Assembly: GCF_016654115.1 (NCBI RefSeq)
Contig: NZ_JAEQAZ010000011.1
Coordinates: 26,299 to 90,298 of the forward strand
Source: Streptomyces sp. MBT53
Lineage (GTDB): Bacteria > Actinomycetota > Actinomycetes > Streptomycetales > Streptomycetaceae
Length of the DNA stretch: 64,000 bases
Direction of reading: 5' to 3'
The translations under genes were made by a program, and so were the position numbers. Of the stretch, positions 48,505 through 56,532 are shown in pieces; position 1 is the first letter of the stretch; each line of letters begins with the position of its first letter. The notes beneath the pieces were generated by a model. It saw only the letters and a program-made list of their open reading frames with translations, was not told the origin of the DNA and made no database searches.

Positions 48505-48577
48505 GAGCCCATTGTGGCAGTACGGGCCGGACACCCCGAAGGCGCCCGGCCCGTAACAGCCGCGTCGAAAAGGAAAC

Positions 48578-49966
48578 TCACGACGGCAGCAGTTGGGGTT
48601 TCTTCTTCGCCGCCACGTCCTCCACCCAGCCGCACAGCACGATGAAGAGCGCGATGAGAATCCAGCCGATGCCGAACATGAACCACTGGCTCCCCAGCGG
48701 CAGCCACTTCTCGAAGGCGGGCACCTTCCAGAACTGGTCGGTCAGCGGCACCGCCAGCACGAGGGCGATCTCGTGCCAGAGATAGATCGTCACGGCCCGG
48801 GAGTTGAAGATCGTGACGACCCGGTCGAGGCGCTTGAAGCGGGTCAGCCAGGCGAAGTCGATGTTGAAGTAGGCCTTGGCCCACATCAGCAGCATGACGT
48901 AACCGGCGGACCAGTAGGTCTGGGCGAGCGGGCTCTCGTCCAGGTCGTAGGTGCCGCCTGCCTCGGCCTGGTGCGTGAAGGCGTACCAGCCGCCGAAGGC
49001 GATCGCGGCGACCGACAGGGTCACTACCAGGAAGGGCTTCAGCTTCTGGAGTACCCCGTCGCGGTGGGCGAAGCCCAGGATCCAGCAGAAGAGGTAGGTC
49101 GACAGGTCCCACAGGGCGTTGCCGAAGCGGTTGTCCGGCCCCGACCACACGAACTTCAGGACCACGATCGGCACCAGCGTCAGCAGCAGCACCGGGATCG
49201 GCGCCTTGCGGAAGATCCACAGCAGCGCCGGCGAGAGCAGCACGAACCACAGATACGTCCGCAGGTACCAGAGGATCTCCCAGGCCTGGAGCCCCCAGGC
49301 GTTGCCCGGCGGATCCCCGACCGGCACCACCCAGAAAACGATCTGCCAGCCCGGCATCCAGTCGTGGATCATCATCGCCACGACCACGAAGAAGCCCCAG
49401 AACCAGAACGGCGGCAGCAGCCTCCGCATCCGGCTCTTGACCACCTTGAACGCGGGCCGCTCCAGCGACTTCGCCATCAGCGTCCCGGCCAGCCCGAACA
49501 TGATCCCCATCGAGGGGAACACCATCCCGCACCAGGCCCACCCGAAGGTGTGGTAGGTCACGACCCGGATCAGCGCGACGGCCCGCAGGGTGTCGAAGTA
49601 CCGGTCCCGGCCCGCCGGTTTGGGCGCGGGCGTCGACTCGGGAGCCTCCTCGACCACCTCCTCGGCAACCGGCTCCGGCCCGGAGTCCGTCTCGGGCTCC
49701 GGCTCCACCTCCGGTTCCACAACGGGAAGAGGGGCCGTGGCGTACACCGGCTGCCCGTAGTCGACGTACTGCGGCGGCTGTTGCTGCTGGTACGGCTGCT
49801 GGGGTTGCTGCGGTTGCTGATACGGGTACGGCTGCTGCGGCTGGCCGTACGGCTGGGGCTGGCCGTAGCCGTCGTAGCCGTAAGGCTGTTGGGGGTACTG
49901 AGGTTGCTGGGGCTGTTGGGGCGGGCCGTACCCGCCCCCGTACCCCGGTTGCTGCTCCCAGGTCAT
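48578..49966 (-). CDS. acyltransferase-3-family membrane protein with Q/P/Y-rich N-terminus
   Basis: A 462-residue integral membrane O-acyltransferase. Residues 1-75 are a low-complexity Gln/Pro/Tyr/Gly stretch of YGQPQ-like repeats, then an acidic Glu/Pro linker to about 115. The acyltransferase-3 domain begins [26 protein letters not shown], where the His in YHTF is the likely catalytic residue, followed by about ten helices. Such enzymes acetylate or succinylate surface polysaccharides. The start shares one base with the stop of the deacetylase/glycosyltransferase gene, so the product probably decorates that polymer. The QP-rich tail probably stays cytoplasmic and disordered. Confidence 0.87.
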   Translation of the reverse strand: MTWEQQPGYGGGYGPPQQPQQPQYPQQPYGYDGYGQPQPYGQPQQPYPYQQPQQPQQPYQQQQPPQYVDYGQPVYATAPLPVVEPEVEPEPETDSGPEPVAEEVVEEAPESTPAPKPAGRDRYFDTLRAVALIRVVTYHTFGWAWCGMVFPSMGIMFGLAGTLMAKSLERPAFKVVKSRMRRLLPPFWFWGFFVVVAMMIHDWMPGWQIVFWVVPVGDPPGNAWGLQAWEILWYLRTYLWFVLLSPALLWIFRKAPIPVLLLTLVPIVVLKFVWSGPDNRFGNALWDLSTYLFCWILGFAHRDGVLQKLKPFLVVTLSVAAIAFGGWYAFTHQAEAGGTYDLDESPLAQTYWSAGYVMLLMWAKAYFNIDFAWLTRFKRLDRVVTIFNSRAVTIYLWHEIALVLAVPLTDQFWKVPAFEKWLPLGSQWFMFGIGWILIALFIVLCGWVEDVAAKKKPQLLPS

Positions 49967-52371
49967 CAGCTCGCCCCCGCCGGTGTGCCGACCTCGCCGG
50001 TGCGCTTGAGTTTCTGCCAGCGCAGCCGGCCGCCGGTCAGGGCGGTGATGGAGGAGTGGATGAGGACCAGGTACATCATCTGGCGGTAGGCCAGTTGCTG
50101 CAGCGGCATCATCAGCAGATAGCGGTACTTCTCCTTGTCCAGCCTGAACGCGTAGGCGGCGCACAGGAGTTGGATGCCGAGGACCGCGAACCACATCGCG
50201 AGGGACGCCCAGAAGTCGACGAAGATCATCGAGTAGACGGTGAACACGTCGATCAGCGGGGCGAAGACCGGCGTGATGATCTGGAAGATCACCACCAGGG
50301 GCATGCCGACCCGGCCGAAGCGGCCCGAAGGACCCTTGTCCGTAAGGGACTTGCGGTGCTTCCACAGGGCCTGCATGGTGCCGTAGGACCAGCGGTAGCG
50401 CTGCGACCAGAGCTGCTTCAGCGAAGCCGGGGCCTCGGTCCAGGCCTTGGCGTGCTCCTGGTAGACGACCCGCCAGCCCTCGCGGTGCATGGCGATGGTG
50501 ATGTCCGTGTCCTCGGCGAGGGTGTCCTCGCTCATGCCGCCGACCTGGAGGACCGCCTCGCGGCGGAACGCGCCGATCGCGCCCGGGATGGTGGGCATGC
50601 AGCGCAGCAGGTCGTACATGCGGCGGTCGAGGTTGAAGCCCATCACGTACTCGATGTGCTGCCAGGCGCCGATGATCGTGTTGCGGTTGCCGACCTTGGC
50701 GTTGCCCGCGACCGCGCCCACCTCGGGGTCGGCGAAGGGCTGCACGAGCTGCCGTACGGTGTCGGGTTCGAAGACGGTGTCGCCGTCCATCATCACGACG
50801 ATGTCGTAACTCGCGCTGCGGACACCGTTGTTGAGGGCGGCGGGCTTGCCGGCGTTCTCCTGGCGGATGACCCGGACGTTCGTCATGCCGAAGGAGCGGG
50901 CCGCCTCGCGGGCGATCTCGGAGGTGCCGTCCGAGGAGCCGTCGTCGACGACGATGACCTCGATCGGGTGGGTGCTCTTCGCCAGCGACTCAAGGGTGTT
51001 GGCGATGCACTCCTTCTCGTTGTACGCCGGGACGATCACCGTCACCGGCCGGGTGACCTCCGGCCCCCAGCTGAACCGGCGTTTGTTGCGCTGTCTGTAG
51101 TGGCGCCGGGCGAGGATCAGCATCATCCCGAACCGGCTCATCACGGCCACGCCCACGACCGTGAGGCCTGCCGCAAGTCCCGGCACCACCCACTCGGCGA
51201 CCATGACGGCGTAGATGAGCGCCTTGCCCTCGTAGAGGGTCATGCCGGTGGCCTCGCGGTGGGCGCCCTGGAGGACCGACGTCCTGCGGGTGCCGTTCTG
51301 GGTGCCGCCCGTGCCGCCGACGGCCGAGCCGACCGTCTGGCCGCCGCCGGTGGCCGTGCCGCCGGGCGCTCCGGTGGGGGCCGCGGAGGGCTGCGCGCCC
51401 GCCTCGACCGTGCCGGTGCTCGTCCCGGCCGCGGCACCCGTGCCCGTGCCCGCGCCCGTACCCGTGCCGTTCGCCGCCCGCTCGGCGGAGGTGTTCTTGG
51501 CGATGGCGCCGCTCACGGTGGTGAACGTGTAGCCCTTCGCCTTCATCTTCTCGATGTACTGGGGCAGCGCCTCCATGGTCTGCGAGCGCACACCGCCGGC
51601 GTCGTGGAAGAGCACCGAGGAACCCGAAGTCCCGGACGGCGTCGCCCACTTGATGATCTTCGCGACCCCGGGCTGCTTCCAGTCGTCGCTGTCGGTGTCG
51701 ACGAAGACGCTGGTGTAGCCGGAGGCGCCGAGCTTCTTGTAGACGGGGTAGCTGTAGTTGTCGATGGCGTCCGTCTCCGAGGAGTACGGCGCGCGGAACA
51801 GCGTGGTGGTGATGCCGGCCGCGCCCGCGAGCGCGAGCTGCGTCTGTTCCATCTCCCGCTTGATGCGGGCGTCGCTCTGGTAGGAGAGGTCGACGTGGGT
51901 GAAGGTGTGGATGCCCACCTCGTTGCCCTGCGCGACCATCTGCTTCACGATGCTCGGATAGCGCGAGACCATCGAGCCCACCAGGAAGAACGTGCCCGGC
52001 ACGTCGTACTTCTGGAGGATCTTCAGGACCGTGGGCGTGTAGGTGGGGTTCGGGCCGTCGTCGAAGGTGAGGACGATGGTCTTCTTCGGGATGGTCTGCG
52101 TGACCGGCTTGCCGTTGCGGAAGGTCAGGATGGGGCCGCCGTTGAGCACCTTGTCGGGGACCTTGCTGGCGCTCGCGCCGTCCCGGACGCGCTGGTCGCC
52201 GCCGACTTCCGCGCGCAGGTAGCCGTCGAGCAGCATCACGCAGGTGAGGCCGAGGAGAAGCAGCAGGGCGAGGATCACTCGGGGCCGTTGGAGCGCGGCG
52301 GCCTTGCCGGCCGCGCGCTCCATCCGAGTGGGGGCGCGTCGGCGCCCACGCGAGGGAGTCGTCGTAGTCAT
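49966..52371 (-). CDS. polysaccharide deacetylase / family 2 glycosyltransferase fusion
   Basis: An 801-residue bifunctional membrane enzyme. A basic N-tail and membrane helix (about 30-55) precede an extracytoplasmic NodB deacetylase domain: VLTFDDGPNPTYTP near residue 97 with the metal and catalytic Asp pair, then IHTFTHVDLS with the metal His pair. A Gly/Thr/Ala-rich linker (about 290-365) and helices lead to a processive GT2 domain with VIVPAYNEKE, VVDDGSSDGT, MMDGDTVFEPD and the QRYRW motif near 659, then several helices. This resembles synthase/deacetylase enzymes for poly-N-acetylglucosamine-like polymers, and the S. lividans MatB aggregation protein. The product identity is inference. 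Confidence 0.9.
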   Translation of the reverse strand: MTTTTPSRGRRRAPTRMERAAGKAAALQRPRVILALLLLLGLTCVMLLDGYLRAEVGGDQRVRDGASASKVPDKVLNGGPILTFRNGKPVTQTIPKKTIVLTFDDGPNPTYTPTVLKILQKYDVPGTFFLVGSMVSRYPSIVKQMVAQGNEVGIHTFTHVDLSYQSDARIKREMEQTQLALAGAAGITTTLFRAPYSSETDAIDNYSYPVYKKLGASGYTSVFVDTDSDDWKQPGVAKIIKWATPSGTSGSSVLFHDAGGVRSQTMEALPQYIEKMKAKGYTFTTVSGAIAKNTSAERAANGTGTGAGTGTGAAAGTSTGTVEAGAQPSAAPTGAPGGTATGGGQTVGSAVGGTGGTQNGTRRTSVLQGAHREATGMTLYEGKALIYAVMVAEWVVPGLAAGLTVVGVAVMSRFGMMLILARRHYRQRNKRRFSWGPEVTRPVTVIVPAYNEKECIANTLESLAKSTHPIEVIVVDDGSSDGTSEIAREAARSFGMTNVRVIRQENAGKPAALNNGVRSASYDIVVMMDGDTVFEPDTVRQLVQPFADPEVGAVAGNAKVGNRNTIIGAWQHIEYVMGFNLDRRMYDLLRCMPTIPGAIGAFRREAVLQVGGMSEDTLAEDTDITIAMHREGWRVVYQEHAKAWTEAPASLKQLWSQRYRWSYGTMQALWKHRKSLTDKGPSGRFGRVGMPLVVIFQIITPVFAPLIDVFTVYSMIFVDFWASLAMWFAVLGIQLLCAAYAFRLDKEKYRYLLMMPLQQLAYRQMMYLVLIHSSITALTGGRLRWQKLKRTGEVGTPAGAS

Positions 52372-52390
52372 GGCTTCGGTGGCGCTCCGG

Positions 52391-52783
52391 TCAGTGTGCG
52401 GTGGCTGAGGAGGACGGGGCCGCACTCGTGGGGGCACCCGAGGGGATGTCGGTCGGAGCGCCGGTCGGAACACCGGAGGGCGCTACGCCGCCTCTGCCAC
52501 CGTTGGGGCCGTAGCCGCCCCCGGGGGCCGAACCGGCCTGGCCGCCGCCGAAGGGCAGCAGCGAGGAGGGGTTGATCGAGATGCCCCAGCCCATGAACGC
52601 CATGCCGAGTACGAACGCGTACCCGAGGCAGACGGTGCCCATGAGGAGGCCGATCCGGCGCAGCACCTTTGACCGGCGGCCGGAGTTGTCAACGAACACA
52701 GGGCCTTCTGCGGACCCGTTGCCGGCTTTGCGGCGGCGACCGCGCGCAGAGGCTTGGTTATCGATGGCGGACTCGGATTGCAT
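52391..52783 (-). CDS. small membrane protein heading the polysaccharide operon
   Basis: A 130-residue protein with a basic N-terminal tail (ASARGRRRKAGNG), a single membrane helix at about residues 43-66 (IGLLMGTVCLGYAFVLGMAF) and an extracytoplasmic tail rich in Gly, Pro, Ser and Thr. It has no recognised domain. It ends 20 bp before the deacetylase/glycosyltransferase gene and is on the same strand, so it is probably an accessory or assembly factor for that polymer. A frameshifted alternative reading is weaker. The start at 52783 is family-unsupported but the only good one in frame. Confidence 0.7.
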   Translation of the reverse strand: MQSESAIDNQASARGRRRKAGNGSAEGPVFVDNSGRRSKVLRRIGLLMGTVCLGYAFVLGMAFMGWGISINPSSLLPFGGGQAGSAPGGGYGPNGGRGGVAPSGVPTGAPTDIPSGAPTSAAPSSSATAH

Positions 52784-53100
52784 TCCCCAGACATTAGGCC
52801 GCCTTTATGTGACCAAAACTCTGGTTCTCTTGTGAGCCCGCCAAGAAAAACGCGGCAACCTGTGCCTTTCCTTAGAGAACCCAGGAAATGCCTTATGAGC
52901 GGCCGGTGTCAGTAGTGTCCTCAATCTTCCGCTTCGTCGCCCGACTTGACCGATTCGAGCAACGGTACCCGTGGGTTTCCTATGTTTTATCTGTCTTCGT
53001 AAGACACAGCCCCATGTGCTTCATTTAGGCTGCGGAAACCGACTCTGTTTCCATCCTGAGACAGAAATCACCGTCCCCACGCGGAAAGGGTGCATGCTCA
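52784..53100. other. 317-bp leader region before the GH18-like gene
   Basis: Relatively AT-rich for this genome and without a supported gene. It contains two perfect stems close together: TGTCTT-CGT-AAGACA (52992-53006) and GGAAAC-N7-GTTTCC (53034-53052). They may structure the 5' leader of the downstream lipoprotein mRNA. Confidence 0.5.
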
Positions 53101-54147
53101 ATGAGGAGTTTCCTGAAACCGGCGGCCGGGCTCACCTGCTTGTTTGCCCTGACGGTCACCGGCTGCTCCTCCAGCTCCGGTGACTCGTCGGATGCGGCAC
53201 CCAAAGCCACGGAGAAGGCCGAGACCACCCCCACCGAAAGCGCCTCTCCGACGCCCTCGGCTTCTTCGTCGAGCACGTCCTACGCCCCGTACGTCAGCGT
53301 CACCACCGCATCCGACATGGACAGTTCGGGGTCGCCGACGACGTACAACCTCGCCTTCGCGATCGCCTCCGGCAGCAGTTGCACACCGAAGTGGAACGGT
53401 ACGACCGCGATCGACAACGCGGCCGTGAAATCCAGGATCGCGGCGCTCAAGACGTCCGGCGCGACCGTACGCGTCTCCTTCGGCGGGGCGTCCGGGAAGG
53501 AACTGGCCGAGACCTGCACGAGTGTCACCGCGCTCGCGAAGGCCTACGGCGAGGCGCTGGACGCGGCCGGCTCCACCCAGGCCGACTTCGACATCGAGGG
53601 CGACACGCTCACCGACTCGGCGTCGGTCGCCCTGCGTTCGAAGGCGATAGCCGTGCTCCAGAAGGAACGCACCGACCTCAAGGTGTCCTTCACGCTGCCC
53701 GTGATGCCGTCCGGGCTCGACTCCGACAGCCTGGCGCTGCTGGAGTCCGCGAACGACAACGCGGTCCAGGTCTCCACGGTCAACATCATGACGATGAACT
53801 ACGGCGAGTCGTACACCGGGGACATGGGCGACTACGCGATCACGTCGGCCACGGCCACGCACACCCAGTTGAAGAAGGTGTTCGGGTTGTCGGACGCGGG
53901 GGCGTGGCAGGGGATGGCGCTGACCTCGATGGCCGGCGTCAACGACGTGTCGGGGGAGACGTTTTCGCTCTCGGACGCGGCTCAGGTGCGGAAGTTCGCC
54001 GAGGAGAAGGAGGTCGCGTGGGTGTCGATGTGGTCGACGTTCAGGGATCAGCAGTGTGAGAGCGGGAGTTCGGATGACGACGCCGCTACCGATTGCAGTG
54101 GGGTGACGCAGGCTTCGGGGGCGTTCGGGGAAGCGTTTGCGGGGTGA
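53101..54147 (+). CDS. GH18-chitinase-like secreted lipoprotein
   Basis: A 348-residue lipoprotein. The lipobox VTGCSS anchors it, followed by a Ser/Thr/Pro/Ala-rich linker (about 23-60) and a GH18-type barrel. The active-site strand reads QADFDIEGDTLT, where the Glu of DxDxE would be the acid catalyst, and MTMNYGESY matches the family M-N-Y strand. Other barrel strands are TYNLAFAIA and VRVSFGGASGKE. It lacks the chitin-binding domains of main secreted chitinases and is short, so it could act on cell-wall or other beta-1,4-GlcNAc polymers. Its proximity to the PNAG-like operon is notable. The ribosome binding site GGAAAGGG is about 12 bases upstream. Confidence 0.82.
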   Translation: MRSFLKPAAGLTCLFALTVTGCSSSSGDSSDAAPKATEKAETTPTESASPTPSASSSSTSYAPYVSVTTASDMDSSGSPTTYNLAFAIASGSSCTPKWNGTTAIDNAAVKSRIAALKTSGATVRVSFGGASGKELAETCTSVTALAKAYGEALDAAGSTQADFDIEGDTLTDSASVALRSKAIAVLQKERTDLKVSFTLPVMPSGLDSDSLALLESANDNAVQVSTVNIMTMNYGESYTGDMGDYAITSATATHTQLKKVFGLSDAGAWQGMALTSMAGVNDVSGETFSLSDAAQVRKFAEEKEVAWVSMWSTFRDQQCESGSSDDDAATDCSGVTQASGAFGEAFAG

Positions 54148-54174
54148 CGGGTGCGTTGCCGGGTGGCGGTGCGT

Positions 54175-54232
54175 TGTGGCTGAGCGCGCCCACGCGGCGG
54201 AGCCGCAAATGTCACAGCCCCGCGCCCCTATT
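54175..54232. repeat. dispersed intergenic repeat, copy 2
   Basis: Second copy of the element described at 804-862, differing mainly in AGCGCGCCCA for GTCGCGCCCG and in one deleted base. It again lies between converging genes and can form the GCGGC-GGA-GCCGC hairpin. Confidence 0.75.
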
Positions 54233-54236
54233 TAAC

Positions 54237-54641
54237 TCACCGGCGTCTGTGAAGTAGCCGCCCCGCGCACACCGTTGCGATGCACTCGCCGTTCTCGTCG
54301 AATACGGCCAGGTCGGCTCGGCCCTCGTCGGCGGCTGTCGGGTGGGGGAGGATCTGGACGTCGTTCCGGTGCGCCGCCGAACGGAGTTCGGGTGAGTCGA
54401 CGTACTGCTCCAGGACGGCCGTCGCGCCCGACTTGAGGACGGCGTGGATCCGCTCCCGTGGGCTCGGGGCGTCCGGGAGAGGGCCCTCGTGGATGCGGGC
54501 GGGCCCCAGCGCACCGGGCCAACTCCGCACCCGTGCAACGGGAAAGCGCTGCTTGAGTTCCAACAGCGTCCCCGTACCCGCGATCCGGGCGCCCTCGACC
54601 GCGACGGCCCCGCCCTCGTCCGCTGTGTGAATCGTCAGCAC
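54237..54641 (-). CDS. miniature amidohydrolase-like protein next to mqnC
   Basis: A 134-residue protein. The start (LTIHTADEGGAVAVEGARIAGTGT) and end (GRADLAVFDENGECIATVCAGRLL) look like the two halves of the beta-sandwich domain that flanks the barrel in amidohydrolases such as imidazolonepropionase. The middle is only about 75 residues and lacks the HxH metal site, so it is probably not an active hydrolase. It begins 7 bp after the mqnC stop with a GTG start, so it is co-transcribed. An amidohydrolase (aminodeoxyfutalosine deaminase) is a futalosine-pathway variant enzyme, so a link is possible but unproven. Confidence 0.65.
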   Translation of the reverse strand: MLTIHTADEGGAVAVEGARIAGTGTLLELKQRFPVARVRSWPGALGPARIHEGPLPDAPSPRERIHAVLKSGATAVLEQYVDSPELRSAAHRNDVQILPHPTAADEGRADLAVFDENGECIATVCAGRLLHRRR

Positions 54642-54648
54642 AGCAGCC

Positions 54649-55848
54649 CTAGTTGGCGGACAGGAGCTTCAACTCGGGGTGGGCCGTGCCGCCTTCGATC
54701 GCCGTGGACGAGATGTGGGACATGACCCGCTCGTCGACGGGGTCGTTCGCCGGGTCGTCGTGGACGACGATGTGCTCGTAGGTGGTGGTCCGCTGGGCCG
54801 GGACGCGGCCCGCCTTGCGGATCAGGTCGATGATCTCCAGGCGGTTGGAGCGGTGCTTGGCGCCGGCCGAGGAGACGACGTTCTCCTCCAGCATGATCGA
54901 GCCGAGGTCGTCCGCGCCGTAGTGCAGGGAGAGTTGGCCGACCTCCTTGCCGGTGGTGAGCCAACTGCCCTGGATGTGGGCGATGTTGTCCATGAAGAGC
55001 CGGGCGATGGCGATCATCCGCAGGTACTCGAAGAGCGTGGCCTGCGTGCGGCCCTTCAGGTGGTTGTTCTCGGGCTGGTACGTGTACGGGATGAAGGCCC
55101 GGAAGCCGCCCGTCCGGTCCTGCACGTCGCGGATCATCCGCAGGTGCTCGATGCGCTCGGCGTTGGTCTCGCCGGTGCCCATGAGCATGGTCGACGTGGA
55201 CTCGACGCCCAGGTTGTGCGCCGCCTCCATGATCTCCAGCCAGCGCTCGCCGGACTCCTTGAGGGGCGCGATGGCCTTGCGGGGGCGGGCGGGGAGCAGT
55301 TCCGCACCCGCGCCGGCGAAGGAGTCGAGACCCGCCGTGTGGATGCGCGAGATGGCCTCCTCGACGGAGACCTTCGAGATACGGGCCATGTGCTCGACCT
55401 CGGACGCGCCGAGGGAGTGGATGACCAGCTGGGGGTACGCGGCCTTGATCGCGGCGAAGTGCTTCTCGTAGTACTCGACGCCGAAGTCCGGGTGGTGTCC
55501 GCCCTGGAACATGATCTGCGTGCCGCCGAGTTCGACGGTCTCCGCGCAGCGGCGCAGGATGTCGTCGAGGTCACGCGTCCAGCCCTTGGCGGTGTCCTTG
55601 GGCGCGGCGTAGAAGGCGCAGAACTTGCACGCCGTGACGCACACGTTCGTGTAGTTGATGTTCCGCTCGATGATGTACGTCGCGATGTGCTCCGTACCCG
55701 CGTACCGCCGCTTGCGTACGGCGTCGGCGGCGGCGCCGAGGGCGTGCAGCGGGGCGTCGCGGTAGAGGTCGAGCGCCTCTTCGGGGGTGATGCGCCCGCC
55801 CTCGGCGGCACGGTCGAGGACGGACTGGAGCTCGGCCTTCTCGGTCAC
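54649..55848 (-). CDS. mqnC: cyclic dehypoxanthinyl futalosine synthase
   Basis: A 399-residue radical-SAM enzyme of the futalosine route to menaquinone, cyclising dehypoxanthine futalosine. The radical-SAM cysteines are in NVCVTACKFCAFY. IMFQGGHHPDFGVEYYEK and the later SLHYGADDLGSIMLEENVVSSAG are typical of the MqnC/MqnE/CofH group, and a C-terminal AGRVPAQRTTTYE supports MqnC. The GTG at 55848 follows AAAGGGA nine bases upstream; a TTG at 55869 would add seven residues. The other pathway gene in the window is mqnA; mqnB, mqnD and mqnE are elsewhere. It operates with menG to supply quinone to complex I. Confidence 0.93.
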   Translation of the reverse strand: MTEKAELQSVLDRAAEGGRITPEEALDLYRDAPLHALGAAADAVRKRRYAGTEHIATYIIERNINYTNVCVTACKFCAFYAAPKDTAKGWTRDLDDILRRCAETVELGGTQIMFQGGHHPDFGVEYYEKHFAAIKAAYPQLVIHSLGASEVEHMARISKVSVEEAISRIHTAGLDSFAGAGAELLPARPRKAIAPLKESGERWLEIMEAAHNLGVESTSTMLMGTGETNAERIEHLRMIRDVQDRTGGFRAFIPYTYQPENNHLKGRTQATLFEYLRMIAIARLFMDNIAHIQGSWLTTGKEVGQLSLHYGADDLGSIMLEENVVSSAGAKHRSNRLEIIDLIRKAGRVPAQRTTTYEHIVVHDDPANDPVDERVMSHISSTAIEGGTAHPELKLLSAN

Positions 55849-55943
55849 CGGGAGGGTCCCTTTCGTCAAGGGTTGCGGACGGACCTTGCCAGCCTACGCC
55901 AGCGGTATCGACACCCCGCCCGCAGGCCGCGCGCATCCCGGTC

Positions 55944-56525
55944 TCAGGCCGTGTACGCCCCGACCAGCAGCCCGAGGAACGCGCCCACGAGCAGAAACGG
56001 GCCGAAACGGACGTCGGCCCGCCGTCGCCCGCCGGGGACCGCCCCGTACACCGCCCGCAGCAGGAACCCCGCGAACGCGCCCAGCACCAGCGTCGGCCAC
56101 CCGTACCACCCGAGGACGACACCCGCGCCGACCGCGAGTCTCACCTCCCCGGTGCCCAGGCCACCGCCGCCGGGGTCGAGGCGGGACAGCGCGTAGTACC
56201 CGGCGCCGCATGCGAGCGCCCCGCGCAGTGCGGTCGTCCAGTGACCGGCGTGCTCGGGCAGGACTGCGGCGACACCGAGGAGGGCGAGGGCGACACCGGC
56301 GGCGGGGAGTGCCAGGGCGGTTACGGTGGGCAGGAGCGCGAGCGGCGCGAGCAGCAGCCAGACCGCCAACTCGGGTCTGATCCCGGTGGCGACGGCGAGG
56401 GCGACGCACACCAGGACCACGAGGAGCGCGGTACCGGCGCCGCGCCGCCCGGCCCGCGCGACCACCGCGCCCGCACCGGCGCCCCACACTCCCGCGAGGG
56501 CGATGAGCAGATGGTCGTAGTCCAT
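55944..56525 (-). CDS. prepilin-peptidase-like (A24) membrane protein, probably degenerate
   Basis: A 193-residue, highly hydrophobic protein with about six predicted helices, Ala/Val/Leu-rich. Its layout resembles the C-terminal half of type IV prepilin peptidases. The motif expected as GxGD-(V/I)K reads GGLGTGEVRLA, with Glu for the catalytic Asp, and no first Asp motif or N-terminal methylase domain is present. It is therefore probably inactive or has another use. The start (56525) lies 7 bp from the stop of the Ser/Thr kinase gene, suggesting cotranscription. No pilin genes are near. Confidence 0.7.
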   Translation of the reverse strand: MDYDHLLIALAGVWGAGAGAVVARAGRRGAGTALLVVLVCVALAVATGIRPELAVWLLLAPLALLPTVTALALPAAGVALALLGVAAVLPEHAGHWTTALRGALACGAGYYALSRLDPGGGGLGTGEVRLAVGAGVVLGWYGWPTLVLGAFAGFLLRAVYGAVPGGRRRADVRFGPFLLVGAFLGLLVGAYTA

Positions 56526-56532
56526 GGGGCGG

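Noticed and set aside
52971..53183. A 70-codon frame with several cysteines upstream of the GH18-like gene
   Set aside because: It overlaps the lipoprotein signal sequence in another frame and lacks a start signal; the cysteines occur in no ordered motif.
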